Shown: piece by piece, positions 1 through 8,562 of the stretch | Numbering within the stretch: the first letter of the stretch is position 1 | Layout of the letters: every line of letters starts with the position of its first letter | DNA from: Hymenopellis radicata | Taxonomy: Eukaryota; Basidiomycota; Agaricomycetes; Agaricales; Physalacriaceae | Reading direction: 5' to 3' | Assembly: GCA_015501595.1 (NCBI GenBank) | Contig: JADNRX010001260.1 | Span: 1-11,999, forward strand | Length of the DNA: 11,999 bases | Notes under the pieces: generated by a model | The model's database searches: none | Seen by the model: the letters and a program-made list of their open reading frames with translations, nothing else | What the model was told of the DNA's origin: nothing | Translations under genes and position numbers: made by a program

Positions 1-1
1 T

Positions 2-325
2 CAGCAAGGAAGCACATCGTTTGAGTGCATTGAAGCCATCATCACGATGGCTGAGGATGGCAAATGGTGTTCCCGAGTGCCTTCGGTTGGGGTGTGGACA
101 GGGAAGGTTACTAGTACTGTGGGACGCTTTGCTCAGTGCTATGGCGAGACAGATGGATCTAGACATACTCGTCAGCGGGCACATATCTGGAACGAAGGCT
201 CTGAGTGTAACTTCAAATTGATCAACTTGCTGATTCAATCCCATCAAGGAACGGACAGTCACCTAAACACGATCTCAAAGGATCAGGAACAGTCTCAGGC
301 GAGGAACTCGATTCCACCAGAGTGA
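2..325 (+). CDS. Open frame at left edge, possible 3' end of a truncated gene
   Basis: This frame is open from the window edge to a TGA at 323-325 (107 codons), while the other plus frame and the minus frame I read here are broken by stops. The first in-frame ATG is at 47. The translation is polar, with scattered Trp and Cys and a Gln/Ser/Asp-rich tail, and shows no domain I recognise. It could be the last exon of a gene that begins to the left, or a chance open frame. No intron acceptor or polyadenylation signal supports it. Treat it as hypothetical. Confidence 0.15.
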   Translation, partial: QQGSTSFECIEAIITMAEDGKWCSRVPSVGVWTGKVTSTVGRFAQCYGETDGSRHTRQRAHIWNEGSECNFKLINLLIQSHQGTDSHLNTISKDQEQSQARNSIPPE

Positions 326-1700
326 GTGACCAGACGGACTTTTCACTGGGCCTAGACAGGCCTAGACGCCAAACCGGACCGCCGCCACCCGCCAGCAATG
401 ATGAAGTTGGTTGCGTCTTGACTGTTATTCTCGTGTCCGGTGTTGTGCCCTTTGAGTCTCGTCGACTTGGCCTACACGGCCTATAACTTGTCAGTTCTTG
501 CTAATGAAATCGAACTAGTGACATACCGTTCTGTGCGGAATTCCTGTTCTCCTTTGGATGACGCTAGACGAATTCGAATTGCACGACCCGAATGCGCGAT
601 GTGGGCCCCGCCGACTGTGAGTCCCGCCGACTGTGAAAGCATGATATTTGCCCGGAAGGTCTTAAGAGGAGCAGACCATAGTTATATTTTATCTCTATTC
701 GGTTCCAAATCTCATGTGAGGCTTACGTTGACTTGTATGGTCGTCTCTCAGGATAGAGCTACCAGGATGACAGACGAGAAATCCAAAAGAGATAAGCGCA
801 TATCTCACGGCCGCAGAACTGCTGCATCCTCATTACGCTTGAAATTCTTTGGTTATCATCAGCTACTCATTCATATCACGAACACAGATCACCAGCAATA
901 TAGAGTCACATAGCGTTTGGTTAAATAGAGTAGGGACAGCCAATAGGAACCATTTTTTGCCTCGGGTGCATCAAAACCTACTGGGGAAAACCTGATGGAG
1001 AGGACAAAACCACCAGAGAGGAAAGCTACCGGGCTGTGGTGAAGTACAGCGCACACGAAAGAAAAGCAGACTGCCGTGAGGTATGCGGTCCGCGCAACGA
1101 AGCAAGGCCAACCTGTAATAAGGTAAGTCAACGAAGAGCAGAAAGGATGAGGGTACCAAAAGAACGATCCAGGCGGGGACAACAAAATATTGATCGCGGG
1201 GTCCAAGGTTGAGGGACGGCGGGGGCGGTGGGCTGGAACGTGAGGTCGCATGAGAACGCGCGGCTGGTGTATCTGTCCGCGACAAGAAGGGAACTGCCAG
1301 AAGGCCTGATGGTAGGGTCTGTTCATGTTGGGACTTGGGCCAGGGCAGACAATGTCGGTATGGAATCTACGATGAGAAAAGCGGGCTACAAGCGAGAAAC
1401 TAAAATCGACAAACATGATCAATGTACTGCGAAGAACTCGGCGACAACCCGTGAGTGATACTCACTATGAGGCACGGCACACTCAGCGGCTCAAGCCAAA
1501 GCAGGCCGAGTGGGAGACCGCGAAGTGAAGGGGCACCAGGCGTCGGGGATCATCAACCAAGCCCGACGCAGACTTCAGTAGAAGACAGAGAGCGCGTTCA
1601 ACGCTACAAGGTTGACGCCAGGGAGTGGCCTGGTATCGGTGGATCTGGGCGCGCCCCACGATGAACACGAAAAAGGCTGCTGAAATTAAGTGTCACACAC
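326..1700. other. Region without a recognisable gene
   Basis: Frames of up to about 177 codons are open here on both strands, but none matches a protein family I know, and the longest ones begin only at non-ATG codons. Two short direct repeats are visible: GGCCTAGAC at 349-357 and 359-367, and CCCGCCGACTGTGA at 607-620 and 623-636 (period 16). The plus strand from about 970 to 1480 is noticeably purine-rich. I see no tRNA, no LTR ends and no convincing exon-intron structure. Confidence 0.5.
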
Positions 1701-1804
1701 AGTTGCAACCCCACTGGAAACAGCAGAATGGTTCGGCGCTGGTGCCCATGGTAGGGCGGGAGTGAGGACCACCGGTATCACTACTGATATTTCAGCACAA
1801 AAGG

Positions 1805-2820
1805 CAGTCGTAATAGTGAAGAAGCTTACAAGGTATAAGTCGAACTCCTCATCAAGACAGCAAGCCACAGATTATACAGCGGCAGCGGGGATTAGCCGTG
1901 TCTCTGCAGATACTTGAGCACACAAGCTTACAGAGTCGGTCGTACTCCTCCTCGAGACAGCAAGCGATAGATCATACGGCGGCGAAGGGGACTACCCGTG
2001 TCCCTCGCAGTCGGTATCCACTCCCATGAAGACAGCAAGCCATGGATTACACGGCGGCGACGGGGACTACCCATGTCTCTGAGGATACGTTAGTAGTCAA
2101 GGAACCTGTAATTGTTGAAGAGCTTTACCCAGAGTCGGTCGAAATCCTCATCGAGACAGCAAGCCATGGATTACACGGCGGCGAAGGGGACTACCCATGT
2201 CTCTGAGGATACGTTAGTGGTCAAGGAACCTGTAATTGTTGAAGAGCTTTACCCAGAGTCGGTCGTCATCCTCATCGAGACAGCAAGCCATGGATCACAC
2301 GGCGGCGAAGGGGACTACCCATGTCTCTGAAGAAACACGTTAGTGGTCAAGGAACCTGTAATTGTTGAAGAGCTTTACCCAGAAGTCGGTCGAAATCCTC
2401 ATCGAGACAGCAAGCCATGGGCGAAGGGGACTACCCATGTCTCTGAAGAAACACGTTAGTGGTCAAGGAACCTGTAATTGTTGAAGAGCTTTACCCAGAG
2501 TCGGTCGAAATCCTCATCGAGACAGCAAGCCATGGATCACACGGCGGCGAAGGGGACTACCCATGTCTCTGAAGAAACACGTTAGTGGTCAAGGAACCTG
2601 TAATTGTTGAAGAGCTTTACCCAGAAGTCGGTCGAAATCCTTATCGAGACAGCAAGCCATGGTCAAGGAACCTGTAATTGTTGAAGAGCTTTACCAGAGT
2701 CGGTCGAAATCCTCATCGAGACAGCAAGCCATGGATCACACGGCGGCGACGGGGACTACCCATGTCTCTCGCAGTCGGTATTGACTCCCAAGCCACGGAT
2801 TACGTGGCGGCGGCGGTGGC
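1805..2820. repeat. Minisatellite, unit about 124-126 bp, about 9-10 copies
   Basis: The anchor GTCAAGGAACCTGTAATTG recurs at 2096, 2220, 2346, 2462, 2588 and 2662, giving spacings of 124, 126, 116, 126 and 74 bp. A second anchor, GAGACAGCAAGCCATGGAT, and the phrase GGGGACTACCCATGTCTCT also recur in most units. Left of 2096 there are about three divergent copies (near 1805, 1918 and 2007) that lack the first anchor, and a partial divergent copy ends the array near 2770-2820. The 116-bp unit has lost ATCACACGGCG. The 74-bp unit has lost everything between CCATGG and the next GTCAAGG. One frame of a unit encodes a Ser/Lys/Gln-rich stretch (KSSSRQQAMDYTAAKGTTHV), but unit lengths are not all multiples of three and stops interrupt every long reading, so present coding is doubtful. 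Confidence 0.93.
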
Positions 2821-3511
2821 GGGGCCTACCCCTCCTTTTCATTTTCCTCGCAAATCAACAGGTAAGAGTGTTGGTCGTGGGAGTCGCACTGTGGACGTAC
2901 AAATAATGGTAAACTACCTAGTTTGTCTTCGCTTACTGCCGGTCTCCAATGTTCCGCCGTGGCAGCACAAAGCGTGAACCCTGAAAAACCTTACTGCAGG
3001 ATTGATGCAGGAAGCAATAATCTTAGAGTAACTCAGCGTGGTACCGCTAGCATGTTTCCATTGACATAACCATCTTGCTCACTCACAAGTAACAGCCATT
3101 GAGCTGCTACGCCTTTCATCGGCTCTCATGCTTTATTTTCTCAGGAGCCTCAAGCCCTTCCGAAGCTGATCAGAGCTTTTCTGAATGGCGACCTTCCAGC
3201 ATTCCGACGAAGGATTTGGGATGTATTTAACAGCGACCTTTCTCGTCGGCAGTAACACAACGAATACCCCAGCAAGCTCTTCTCCGACTCCTTCGAGTCT
3301 CATGGCACGCGATGAGATGAGGTGCCATAAGACTCGAAGAAGTCACAGAAAGCAGCTTAACAGCAGGATGCTTGTCATATCCCGTTCATTTTCTTCCCGG
3401 CGACAACAGCGTGGAGCATGGTGAATCCGAACGCTACACTTGAGGGATCTGGATCTGGGATGTGTACATGGACTGAGCGTATAGTTGGGGTATGTTCACT
3501 CCTCACATTTA
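2821..3511. other. Region without a recognisable gene
   Basis: One plus-strand frame, 3103-3255, is open and codon-like (for example LIRAFLNGDLPAFRRRIWDV). It has an acceptor-like TTTTCTCAG at about 3135-3143, but no Met and no partner exon that I can identify. An ATG frame at 3185-3424 overlaps it in a different phase and is Ser/Thr-rich without a domain. Neither is strong enough to call a gene. Confidence 0.4.
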
Positions 3512-3780
3512 TCATCTAGAGAGCTCATCATCACAGTAAACCTCGTTGGCGCCAAGGGCGAAGATGGATGCTTTGCCGTTAGTCGCGGCTTGGAGACGTG
3601 CAGGAGGATCGGTCAAAATATCGGTGACTGTGTGATTGCGCAGAGCAGCAGCTGAGTAGAGCTCTTCTCTATAAAGCCTTCAGAGCCCTTAGTCTGACGG
3701 CAGTGCCTCATCTCATCGAACGCGCGCCCTGTCAGAGCGTACACCAGCTCAAAGAGGATCCAGACGGCCATGGTCCGTGC
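3512..3780 (-). pseudogene. Fragment resembling fungal fatty-acid synthase, start of the acetyl-transferase domain
   Basis: On the minus strand a frame is open from about 3680 down to a TGA at 3512-3514. It reads through VTDILTDPPARLQ, then NGKASIFAL, then GANEVYCDDEL. In fungal fatty-acid synthase and related proteins the acetyl-transferase (SAT) domain opens with a run like SIFALFGGQGTNEVYFDEL. The same run appears here without the FGGQ residues and then stops. Just upstream (about 3780-3690) another frame reads AVWILFELVYALTGRAFDEM, implying a frameshift near 3690-3710. If the assignment is right, the FGGQ turn of the domain is deleted and nothing catalytic remains, so this is a stray fragment. 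The family call rests on memory of one motif. The coding look on this strand is firmer than the name. Confidence 0.38.
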
Positions 3781-4650
3781 CTGGGAAGCCTTTCCTTGGA
3801 CATTGCGAGGTTTCGGCGCCTTCCATGAAAGCCTCGCATTGGAATCGGCGAGTTATCCAGCTACTCGCTGACGAGGCGGCAAGAGTTACTTCCAACTCCC
3901 CGCGTTAGAGCCCCGCCTTCGAGGAACGTCTCACTCAACTATTTCGGGATCTCTGTCGACGTCCACACGGTGCCTTGGGCAGCCGTAATATGTCTAATGC
4001 TAGCCTCATTGCGTTGAAACCCCGCGACAGCAACAAAGGAAGATCCTTCGCAGCTCTGGTAAGTATCGTTCACGCGAGATGAATGCAACTAACTTCTGTG
4101 CTCAGAAACACGAACGTTGCCAAAGAATTGCTAGTATTATGCTCGCAACAGCCCGGACGGAGGACCCATCCAGAGATGGAGTAATGGTCATTTGTTCTGC
4201 GCGCCGTGGATGCTCTTGGCGTCGAGGGCATGTCTGACGATGAAGACGGTTTAGACGGCGATGAAGCTGTAAAATGTACCCTGATTTTGTAGCGCTGGTC
4301 CGCACAGTGGATAAATAACGCTCCGCCGCCGCCACCTCAGCTTTGTTCGTCGAGTCGGGTAGGAAACCAATGCGTAGGCCCAGGACATCCTCCTCCTTTG
4401 CCAGAATGCCTACACAAGCACTACTTTTTCTCTAACCACGACAATAGATGCGCCGGACGCGTTAAACGTCTCAACTGACCATTCCCTTCCCTAAAATAAA
4501 TATTGTAATCAGCCCCATGAGTCTAACTCCGTCCCCAATGACGTTAAACCCTCCACCGCCCAAAATCAACTCCCAAGAATGGCTCACCGCGCTTCTCTCC
4601 GCTTATTGCTGCAAAGGCACGCTGTGAGACAGGCATCGGAATCCTCGTAC
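3781..4650. other. Region without a recognisable gene
   Basis: Only short frames occur. The best is an ATG frame at 4517-4627 (36 codons, MSLTPSPMTLNPPPP at the N-terminus), preceded by an AT-rich AAAATAAATATTG and a pyrimidine-rich stretch. It could be a first exon or chance. A minus-strand frame at 4102-4335 starts at GTG and has no domain I know. The helicase ATPase motif I (Walker A, GKT/S) was looked for here, upstream of the helicase remnant, and was not found. Confidence 0.4.
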
Positions 4651-4963
4651 ATGTTGTACCAGTTTAAATTTGGGTACGCGTTCTCGATAGAAGGTTCATT
4701 GGCCGAACAACATGTAAGCGGCTTCAGATGATATTTAGGCACTGGACCGGGTCACAACATCGATCCGTTATGGAGTTCCGGCCTAATTAATCAAGATACT
4801 GTGGCGGAGGCCAAGCTTGAACGTTCCGCTTGCAACCTTGTCAAGGAGAGTTGTTCGAATTAGATGGGATTAGATTGCCTGTGCTATCGCCCCAGATGTT
4901 GGGTAGCAAGAGCTTCCGCTTTTATGAGGGTATCCCAAAGTACCAGAAGTTGGTACGGTGGTT
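4651..4963 (+). pseudogene. RecQ-like SF2 helicase remnant, 5' part, interrupted by a LINE
   Basis: This is the N-terminal side of a decayed helicase gene that resumes at 6266. The frame from 4651 reads through SLAEQHVSGFR, meets an in-frame TGA at 4729-4731, and continues with GLINQDTVAEAK. After a frameshift near 4840 it reads GELFELDGIRLPVLSPQML and then PKYQKLVRW. In RecQ-type helicases the stretch before the DExH box has this order: a 'Q..FR' block, an 'IN.DT' block, a 'V.SPE.L' block, then the DExH box. The Arg-Trp codons at 4956-4961 are the last helicase-like residues, and the frame beyond them has no helicase character. The right-hand piece begins with the same Arg-Trp codons in the same phase. 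ATPase motif I is not visible upstream. The joining of the two parts is inferred from this phase match and the shared 8 bp. Confidence 0.55.
4956..4963. repeat. Left copy of putative LINE target-site duplication (CGGTGGTT)
   Basis: The 8-bp CGGTGGTT here is repeated at 6266-6273, and both copies read Arg-Trp in the helicase frame. With one mismatch the match extends to ten bases (T-A/G-CGGTGGTT). Eight bases alone could match by chance. The matching codon phase and the switch from helicase to non-helicase sequence at both copies are what make it persuasive. Confidence 0.5.
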
Positions 4964-5106
4964 AGCCGGCGCCCGGTCCCGAAAATGGATGCCGGTTTGC
5001 GGATGCTTTACGATCGGGCAAGGATCCCACATCCGCCCCACGTACCGAGTGTAATAAGAGTCCCGTCCTTTTTCATACGGTCCCTTACCACATCTTGTAC
5101 GCGAGT

Positions 5107-5129
5107 CAGGACAACATTGTGTTGTCCTG
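5107..5129. repeat. Perfect hairpin in the LINE 3' UTR
   Basis: CAGGACAACA at 5107-5116 and TGTTGTCCTG at 5120-5129 are exact reverse complements separated by three bases, giving a 10-bp stem. It lies about 150 bp after the LINE stop codon on the element's strand. Stem-loops in LINE 3' UTRs are known in some lineages to be the recognition site for their own reverse transcriptase. That role here is inference. Confidence 0.85.
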
Positions 5130-5280
5130 CATACTGACCTACAGTCAGTTGCCCTACTACCCCAGACCTTTGCGGGATTTCCCAATTAGGACTTTCATTG
5201 CTTTTAGCATTGACCATCGCGTCGTGTATTTACACCGCGATCTGTACGCGTTCGTCTTCCATGGCCGCTCCATCTTTCCT

Positions 5281-6263
5281 TCATTCTTCTCCGGAGTCTG
5301 AGTCCGATTCTGAATCCGAGGACTCTTGGCCGTGTACTGTGTTATGGGTGACACGCGATTGGGCTGTCCGTCGCCTCCGTGGCAGCCTCCGGGACTTGAA
5401 GAACTGCAGGACGTCGTAAACCAATTCGGCCACTCGGGGCAGACATTTTGAAATATGAGTAGCTTCAACACATTCAGTGCGTCCGTCTCGTCATCGTGAC
5501 GCAAGGATTGAAGCCCGTGTAGTTTCTCGCCGATTTCCTTCAGCGCTTTTTGCCTAAGTTCGACCAGTTCGGGATGTGCCCCGCACAGTAGGATGGCGTG
5601 TTCTGGTGACTCCACCTTCTCGGAACACAGCCGACACAGTCTTTCCGCCCGAGGGCCACGTAGTGGCTGTCTTCGCGCCGCAACTGTTCTAGTGCTAGCG
5701 GGTGACCTGATAGCAGTAGGCGTGTGAGGGCCTTTCTGTGCTTTGTGATGCGCAGGCGAAGGTAATGGCGCACGGCTATAGTCTCGTGCTTCGCTGGCTT
5801 AGGGTGTGGCTGAGGCTCCAGGCGCCCGTGTAGCAGATATGTGCGGTATGTCGAATCAATCTTAAACTGAAGCCAGCCTTTTGCTAGATTCTCAGTGGCT
5901 TTAATCATCGCATCTACAGCTGTCGCCGTCAACGTGCTGATGTCGGCGGGGATCCGAAGCGACGTTGGGATATCCGATAGGTCGGTCCAAATTGGCGATT
6001 GCTTTTTCCAGGTCCGTCAGCCAGCATCTTTGCGACTGCGCCCTCATGACTCTACAGGTGTCTATTCCAAGACCCACGTATTGTGATTTTGGGTTAAGCT
6101 GCTTCTGAAGGTATCGCAGGACCATGACTACTCGACGGTAGGGGAGTGGGATGAGCCCGAGCTCGCTGAAGAGAGGCGCGATCATGGACCGATTATTCAC
6201 GCCTAATAACCTTCGGAGGACCATCAGCTGTACGTCGTAGAGCTCCTTCAGCAATTCTGGTGA
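5281..6263 (-). pseudogene. LINE ORF2 C-terminus, frameshifted
   Basis: This is the coding remnant of the LINE. It covers the region after the reverse-transcriptase domain that carries the Cys/His knuckle thought to bind nucleic acid in such elements. Three minus-strand frames carry successive parts: 6263 to about 5990, about 5990 to 5650, and about 5650 to 5480. A final stretch from about 5480 to 5281 returns to another frame and ends in an acidic serine-rich tail. No in-frame stop is needed to pass from block to block, only single-base shifts. Catalytic residues of the polymerase and endonuclease are absent because the element is truncated upstream of this point. The assignment to a basidiomycete LINE lineage is from pattern memory. 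Confidence 0.7.
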
Positions 6264-6265
6264 TG

Positions 6266-6273
6266 CGGTGGTT
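6266..6273. repeat. Right copy of putative LINE target-site duplication (CGGTGGTT)
   Basis: This is the partner of 4956-4963. It lies immediately outside the 5'-truncated end of the LINE, whose coding similarity stops at about 6263. Confidence 0.5.
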
Positions 6274-6872
6274 CTTGATCGACGAGGGACATTTGCCTGG
6301 CCGAGGATTCGGCGTTTTTGAGGCACCCTATAAGTCCTTGTCGTCTATGCGGTGGCGCCTGAAACCAGAGGTCATTTGGGCTGTAGTTACAGGCACCGTA
6401 ACACCAGCAAACGCGCTTCACATTGTACAGCTCCTTGGTTTCACCAACTACGTGAACGCCGCATATACTCTATCGACCGCCTAAACACTAAATACCTCCC
6501 CCGTATCCTGAAGCACCCATTTTCTGGCAGTCAATTCTTTGATATATCCTATGTCATTCCCTTCAGCATGAAGGACCCGTCGGAAATCAAGCAAGTCATT
6601 ATCTTTGCGTACCGGATCTCGACTGGTCGTTGACTTCCTTCTTCCTCCGGATCTCCCTGGTCGCGCAAAAATCATCCAGCCATATAACTCGCTCATGGAC
6701 TTAGCGCTCGGACCGCCAAACATTCATTGCTGCATTTGACGCTGGCACCATTCGTGTTGGCGTTGCGACAGACACTTTGACATACGGCCTTGACACTGAT
6801 GTCGACTCCGTCATCGACCTTACCATTGATCCAGCCGCAGTGGCCGTCGAAGGAGCTCATAGCAGCGGCTAA
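6266..6872 (+). pseudogene. RecQ-like SF2 helicase remnant, 3' part
   Basis: This is the continuation of the helicase broken by the LINE. It opens with WFLIDEGH, the motif II box (DEGH at 6281-6292), followed by YKSLSSMRWRLKPEV and the motif III-like TGTVTP at 6389-6406. After a shift near 6475 it reads SIDRLNTKYL and VIIFAYRISTGR, the start of the second RecA-like domain. After a shift near 6625 it reads LVDFLL-like residues and IIQPYNSLMD, and after another near 6705 it reads FIAAFDAGTIRVGVATDT, with motif V (ATDTLTYGLD) at 6765-6794. The frame ends at a TAA at 6870-6872. Motif VI (QxxGRxGR) is not visible downstream. Such an enzyme would unwind DNA or RNA using ATP, but this copy cannot make a full protein. 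Confidence 0.72.
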
Positions 6873-7102
6873 ATATATCCATTGGAGTGCATACAGTTAG
6901 CCGGAACGAGCACGTTATCGTAAAGCAAGAAAACGCGTTGAAGAGGATGATGGTGGAAGCCAAGATGGACCGCGATCGCATCGATGGAGATCTCCAAGGA
7001 AGGCTGCCAGCTCCGCCCGTAACGCGTAATTTAACGGCCTAGTCTCGAACCAGCCGCTCGACGCCGGTTTTTTGAGGAGGACGCCAACGATCTGATCGGC
7101 TT
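6873..7102. other. Downstream of the helicase remnant, no gene called
   Basis: One plus frame (about 6885-7029) is rich in Arg, Lys, Glu and Ser. It could be the eroded C-terminal tail of the helicase, but no motif supports this. Confidence 0.35.
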
Positions 7103-7178
7103 GGTGAAGCGACTGGCATCGAGTCTGTAGTAACGGCCATGGTGAAGCGACTGGCATCGAGTCTGTAGTAACTGCCAT
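7103..7178. repeat. 38-bp tandem duplication
   Basis: Units 7103-7140 and 7141-7178 begin GGTGAAGCGACTGGCATCGA and differ at one base only (G versus T, five bases before the end). Near-identity points to a recent duplication, probably by replication slippage. No coding frame is served by it. Confidence 0.95.
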
Positions 7179-7560
7179 CATGTATTTTCAAGCTCCATGG
7201 CAGTACTAGTGCACTGCTACAGTGCTACTACGTTCCCTAAACCACCCGCTACGGCCTCAGGTCTGCCAGGCTCGCGGTCCGTATATGGGTTATACGGCTC
7301 CACGGGATGGAGCCGTCACAGTACAAATAGGTCTCTGTCAAAAAATGCAGGAAGAACTGAGATGCATATTCCAGGGTATAACTACTGAACATTCGATACA
7401 AACAATAGGTAGCACTGTAGGTAAGCTTCAGAAAGAAACAAGAGGATCAAAGATACGGTGGTCCAAGAGTAGCTATCAGTCTGAGTAAGTAATGGTCTGA
7501 GTGTCTTCGCCAAGTAAGTCCTTAACACCGTGGCGTATATAAATCAAGACAGGGTACTGA
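7179..7560. other. Intergenic stretch with a small hairpin
   Basis: No ATG-initiated frame here looks like a gene. ACGGCTCC (7294-7301) and GGAGCCGT (7309-7316) form an 8-bp perfect stem with a 7-base loop. The stretch lies downstream of the minus-strand gene ending at 7561, so it may include that gene's 3' UTR. I see no AATAAA on the minus strand here. Confidence 0.4.
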
Positions 7561-8522
7561 TCAAATAGGGTTAGACCTAGCAGAAATGGCTCCAGCACTC
7601 TCTACAAAGGATACAATGCTATTGTTGTGCTTGTTTTTCTGCCGCGCAGCTGATTTCTTGCACTTCGTCATAAGTAGAACATGAAGAGGCCAGTCCCCGT
7701 CATAGTTATCCAACTGAGGAAATTCCGACCGTACCTGCAAATTGAAAGATTCAGAATGAATGTTCAACCTATTCTTAACAACTTACAAGTTGAACAACGA
7801 CAGCAAGACTCTTGTCACTCTGATTTTCATAGCACTCCCCAACTTGCAGCTTGGTTTTCGCCATATCTTCCACGAATTCCTATATACGATTACTGTTAGA
7901 CTAACGGACTTGAAGAAAAACCAAAAGATCATACGTCAAATTTATCCGCCGTTGCTTTATCCCATGTCAATTCTTTGAAAAGCTGGTTTTTGGCCATCCG
8001 ACCCGGCGGTCGAGGCAGCCTAACCTTGAAGAAACCAGCAAGAGAATTATCTGCCGAATCTCTGCTTGTGGATGCTGACAAGGTTGGATCCTCCATCCTA
8101 GACAAAGGCTCGGATACTAAGGAAGTTCTCGAGGTAGAATCCTGTTCCAACAAATTGGTGGATGGAAGAGGGGTGTGCGTCGGGATGGGATGAGGAGATA
8201 AAGGCGCAGTAACAGAAATAGACGAATCGTCTGTAGGCGAAGAAGCCAGGGGTGGGGGAACTCCTGGAATTGGGAGGTCAGAGGCAGTTACCTGGAAACC
8301 CCCAGCCTCTCGAACAACGCGTCCGGGATATGAGCTGCGTGCAGTAGAATACGGCTGGTAGCGTATGGACAGAAGACGACGAAGAGTGCCTTGGTCCGTG
8401 GTGGCACGGAGGGGATAGGGCCAGGGATCCAACATAAGGTTACTGTTGGCTCTTAACACAGCAACCGGCGGCGGCGGAAGGCGAGCAAGGGCAAGAGCAG
8501 GAGCCTCTGTAGTTTTGGGCAT
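7561..8522 (-). CDS. Three-exon gene, unknown function, about 284 aa
   Basis: Exons are 8522-7935, 7879-7787 and 7734-7561, joined by introns 7934-7880 (55 nt, GTATGA...TAG with a CTAAC branch-like site) and 7786-7735 (52 nt, GTAAGT...TTGCAG). Both junctions fall between codons, and the spliced frame runs unbroken from the first in-frame ATG to the TGA at 7563-7561. Residues 1 to about 170 are Pro/Ser/Thr-rich and probably disordered. The C-terminal third is ordered-looking: LFKELTWDKATADKF, then YDGDWPLHVLL, then a basic KKSAARQKNKHNN stretch. The block '..FP.L.NY..DWP...LL' resembles a multicopy protein type of unknown function that I recall from agaricomycete genomes. There is no signal peptide or membrane segment. 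It is the only multi-exon gene here without a frameshift, so it is the best candidate for an expressed gene. Confidence 0.72.
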
Positions 8523-8562
8523 TGGAGAGATTGATATCGACGAAAGGTGAATACAGCCAAGA

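Larger units (their letters stand above)
4964..6265 (-). mobile_element. 5'-truncated LINE (non-LTR retrotransposon), C-terminal end only
   Basis: On the minus strand the element begins near 6263 inside the region C-terminal to the reverse transcriptase and runs to a stop at 5281-5283, followed by about 317 bp of apparent 3' UTR. Recognisable blocks in order are ELYDVQLMVLRRLLGV, APLFSELGLIPLPYRR, a basic KHRKALTRLLLSGHPLALEQ block, a Cys-X2-Cys-X8-His-X4-Cys motif at 5636-5583, VAELVYDVLQFFK, and a Ser/Asp/Glu tail ending at the stop. Frameshifts lie near 5990, near 5650 and near 5480. Loss of the 5' end, including the endonuclease and polymerase core, is typical of incomplete target-primed reverse transcription. 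There is no poly(A) tail at the inferred 3' end (4964), which is the weakest part of the boundary call. Confidence 0.7.

Noticed and set aside
440..913. Plus-strand open frame of 157 codons
   Set aside because: It starts at GTG, which is not used as a normal fungal nuclear start, and shows no motif, codon pattern or splice signal.
889..1422. Minus-strand open frame of 177 codons rich in Phe, Ser, Pro and Cys
   Set aside because: It begins at TTG, has no domain I recognise, and is the complement of a purine-rich stretch that naturally lacks stops on the other strand.
2112..2330. Open frame inside the minisatellite
   Set aside because: It is produced by the repeat itself, shifts phase between units, and starts at TTG.
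4102..4335. Minus-strand frame of 77 codons
   Set aside because: It has a GTG start, no domain, and no exon partner.
5008..5301. Several overlapping small frames on both strands in the LINE 3' UTR
   Set aside because: They are mutually overlapping, lack ATG starts or motifs, and are explained by the untranslated end of the LINE.
5901..6086. Plus-strand frame opposite the LINE coding remnant
   Set aside because: It is a shadow of the minus-strand LINE protein, whose conserved blocks explain the sequence.
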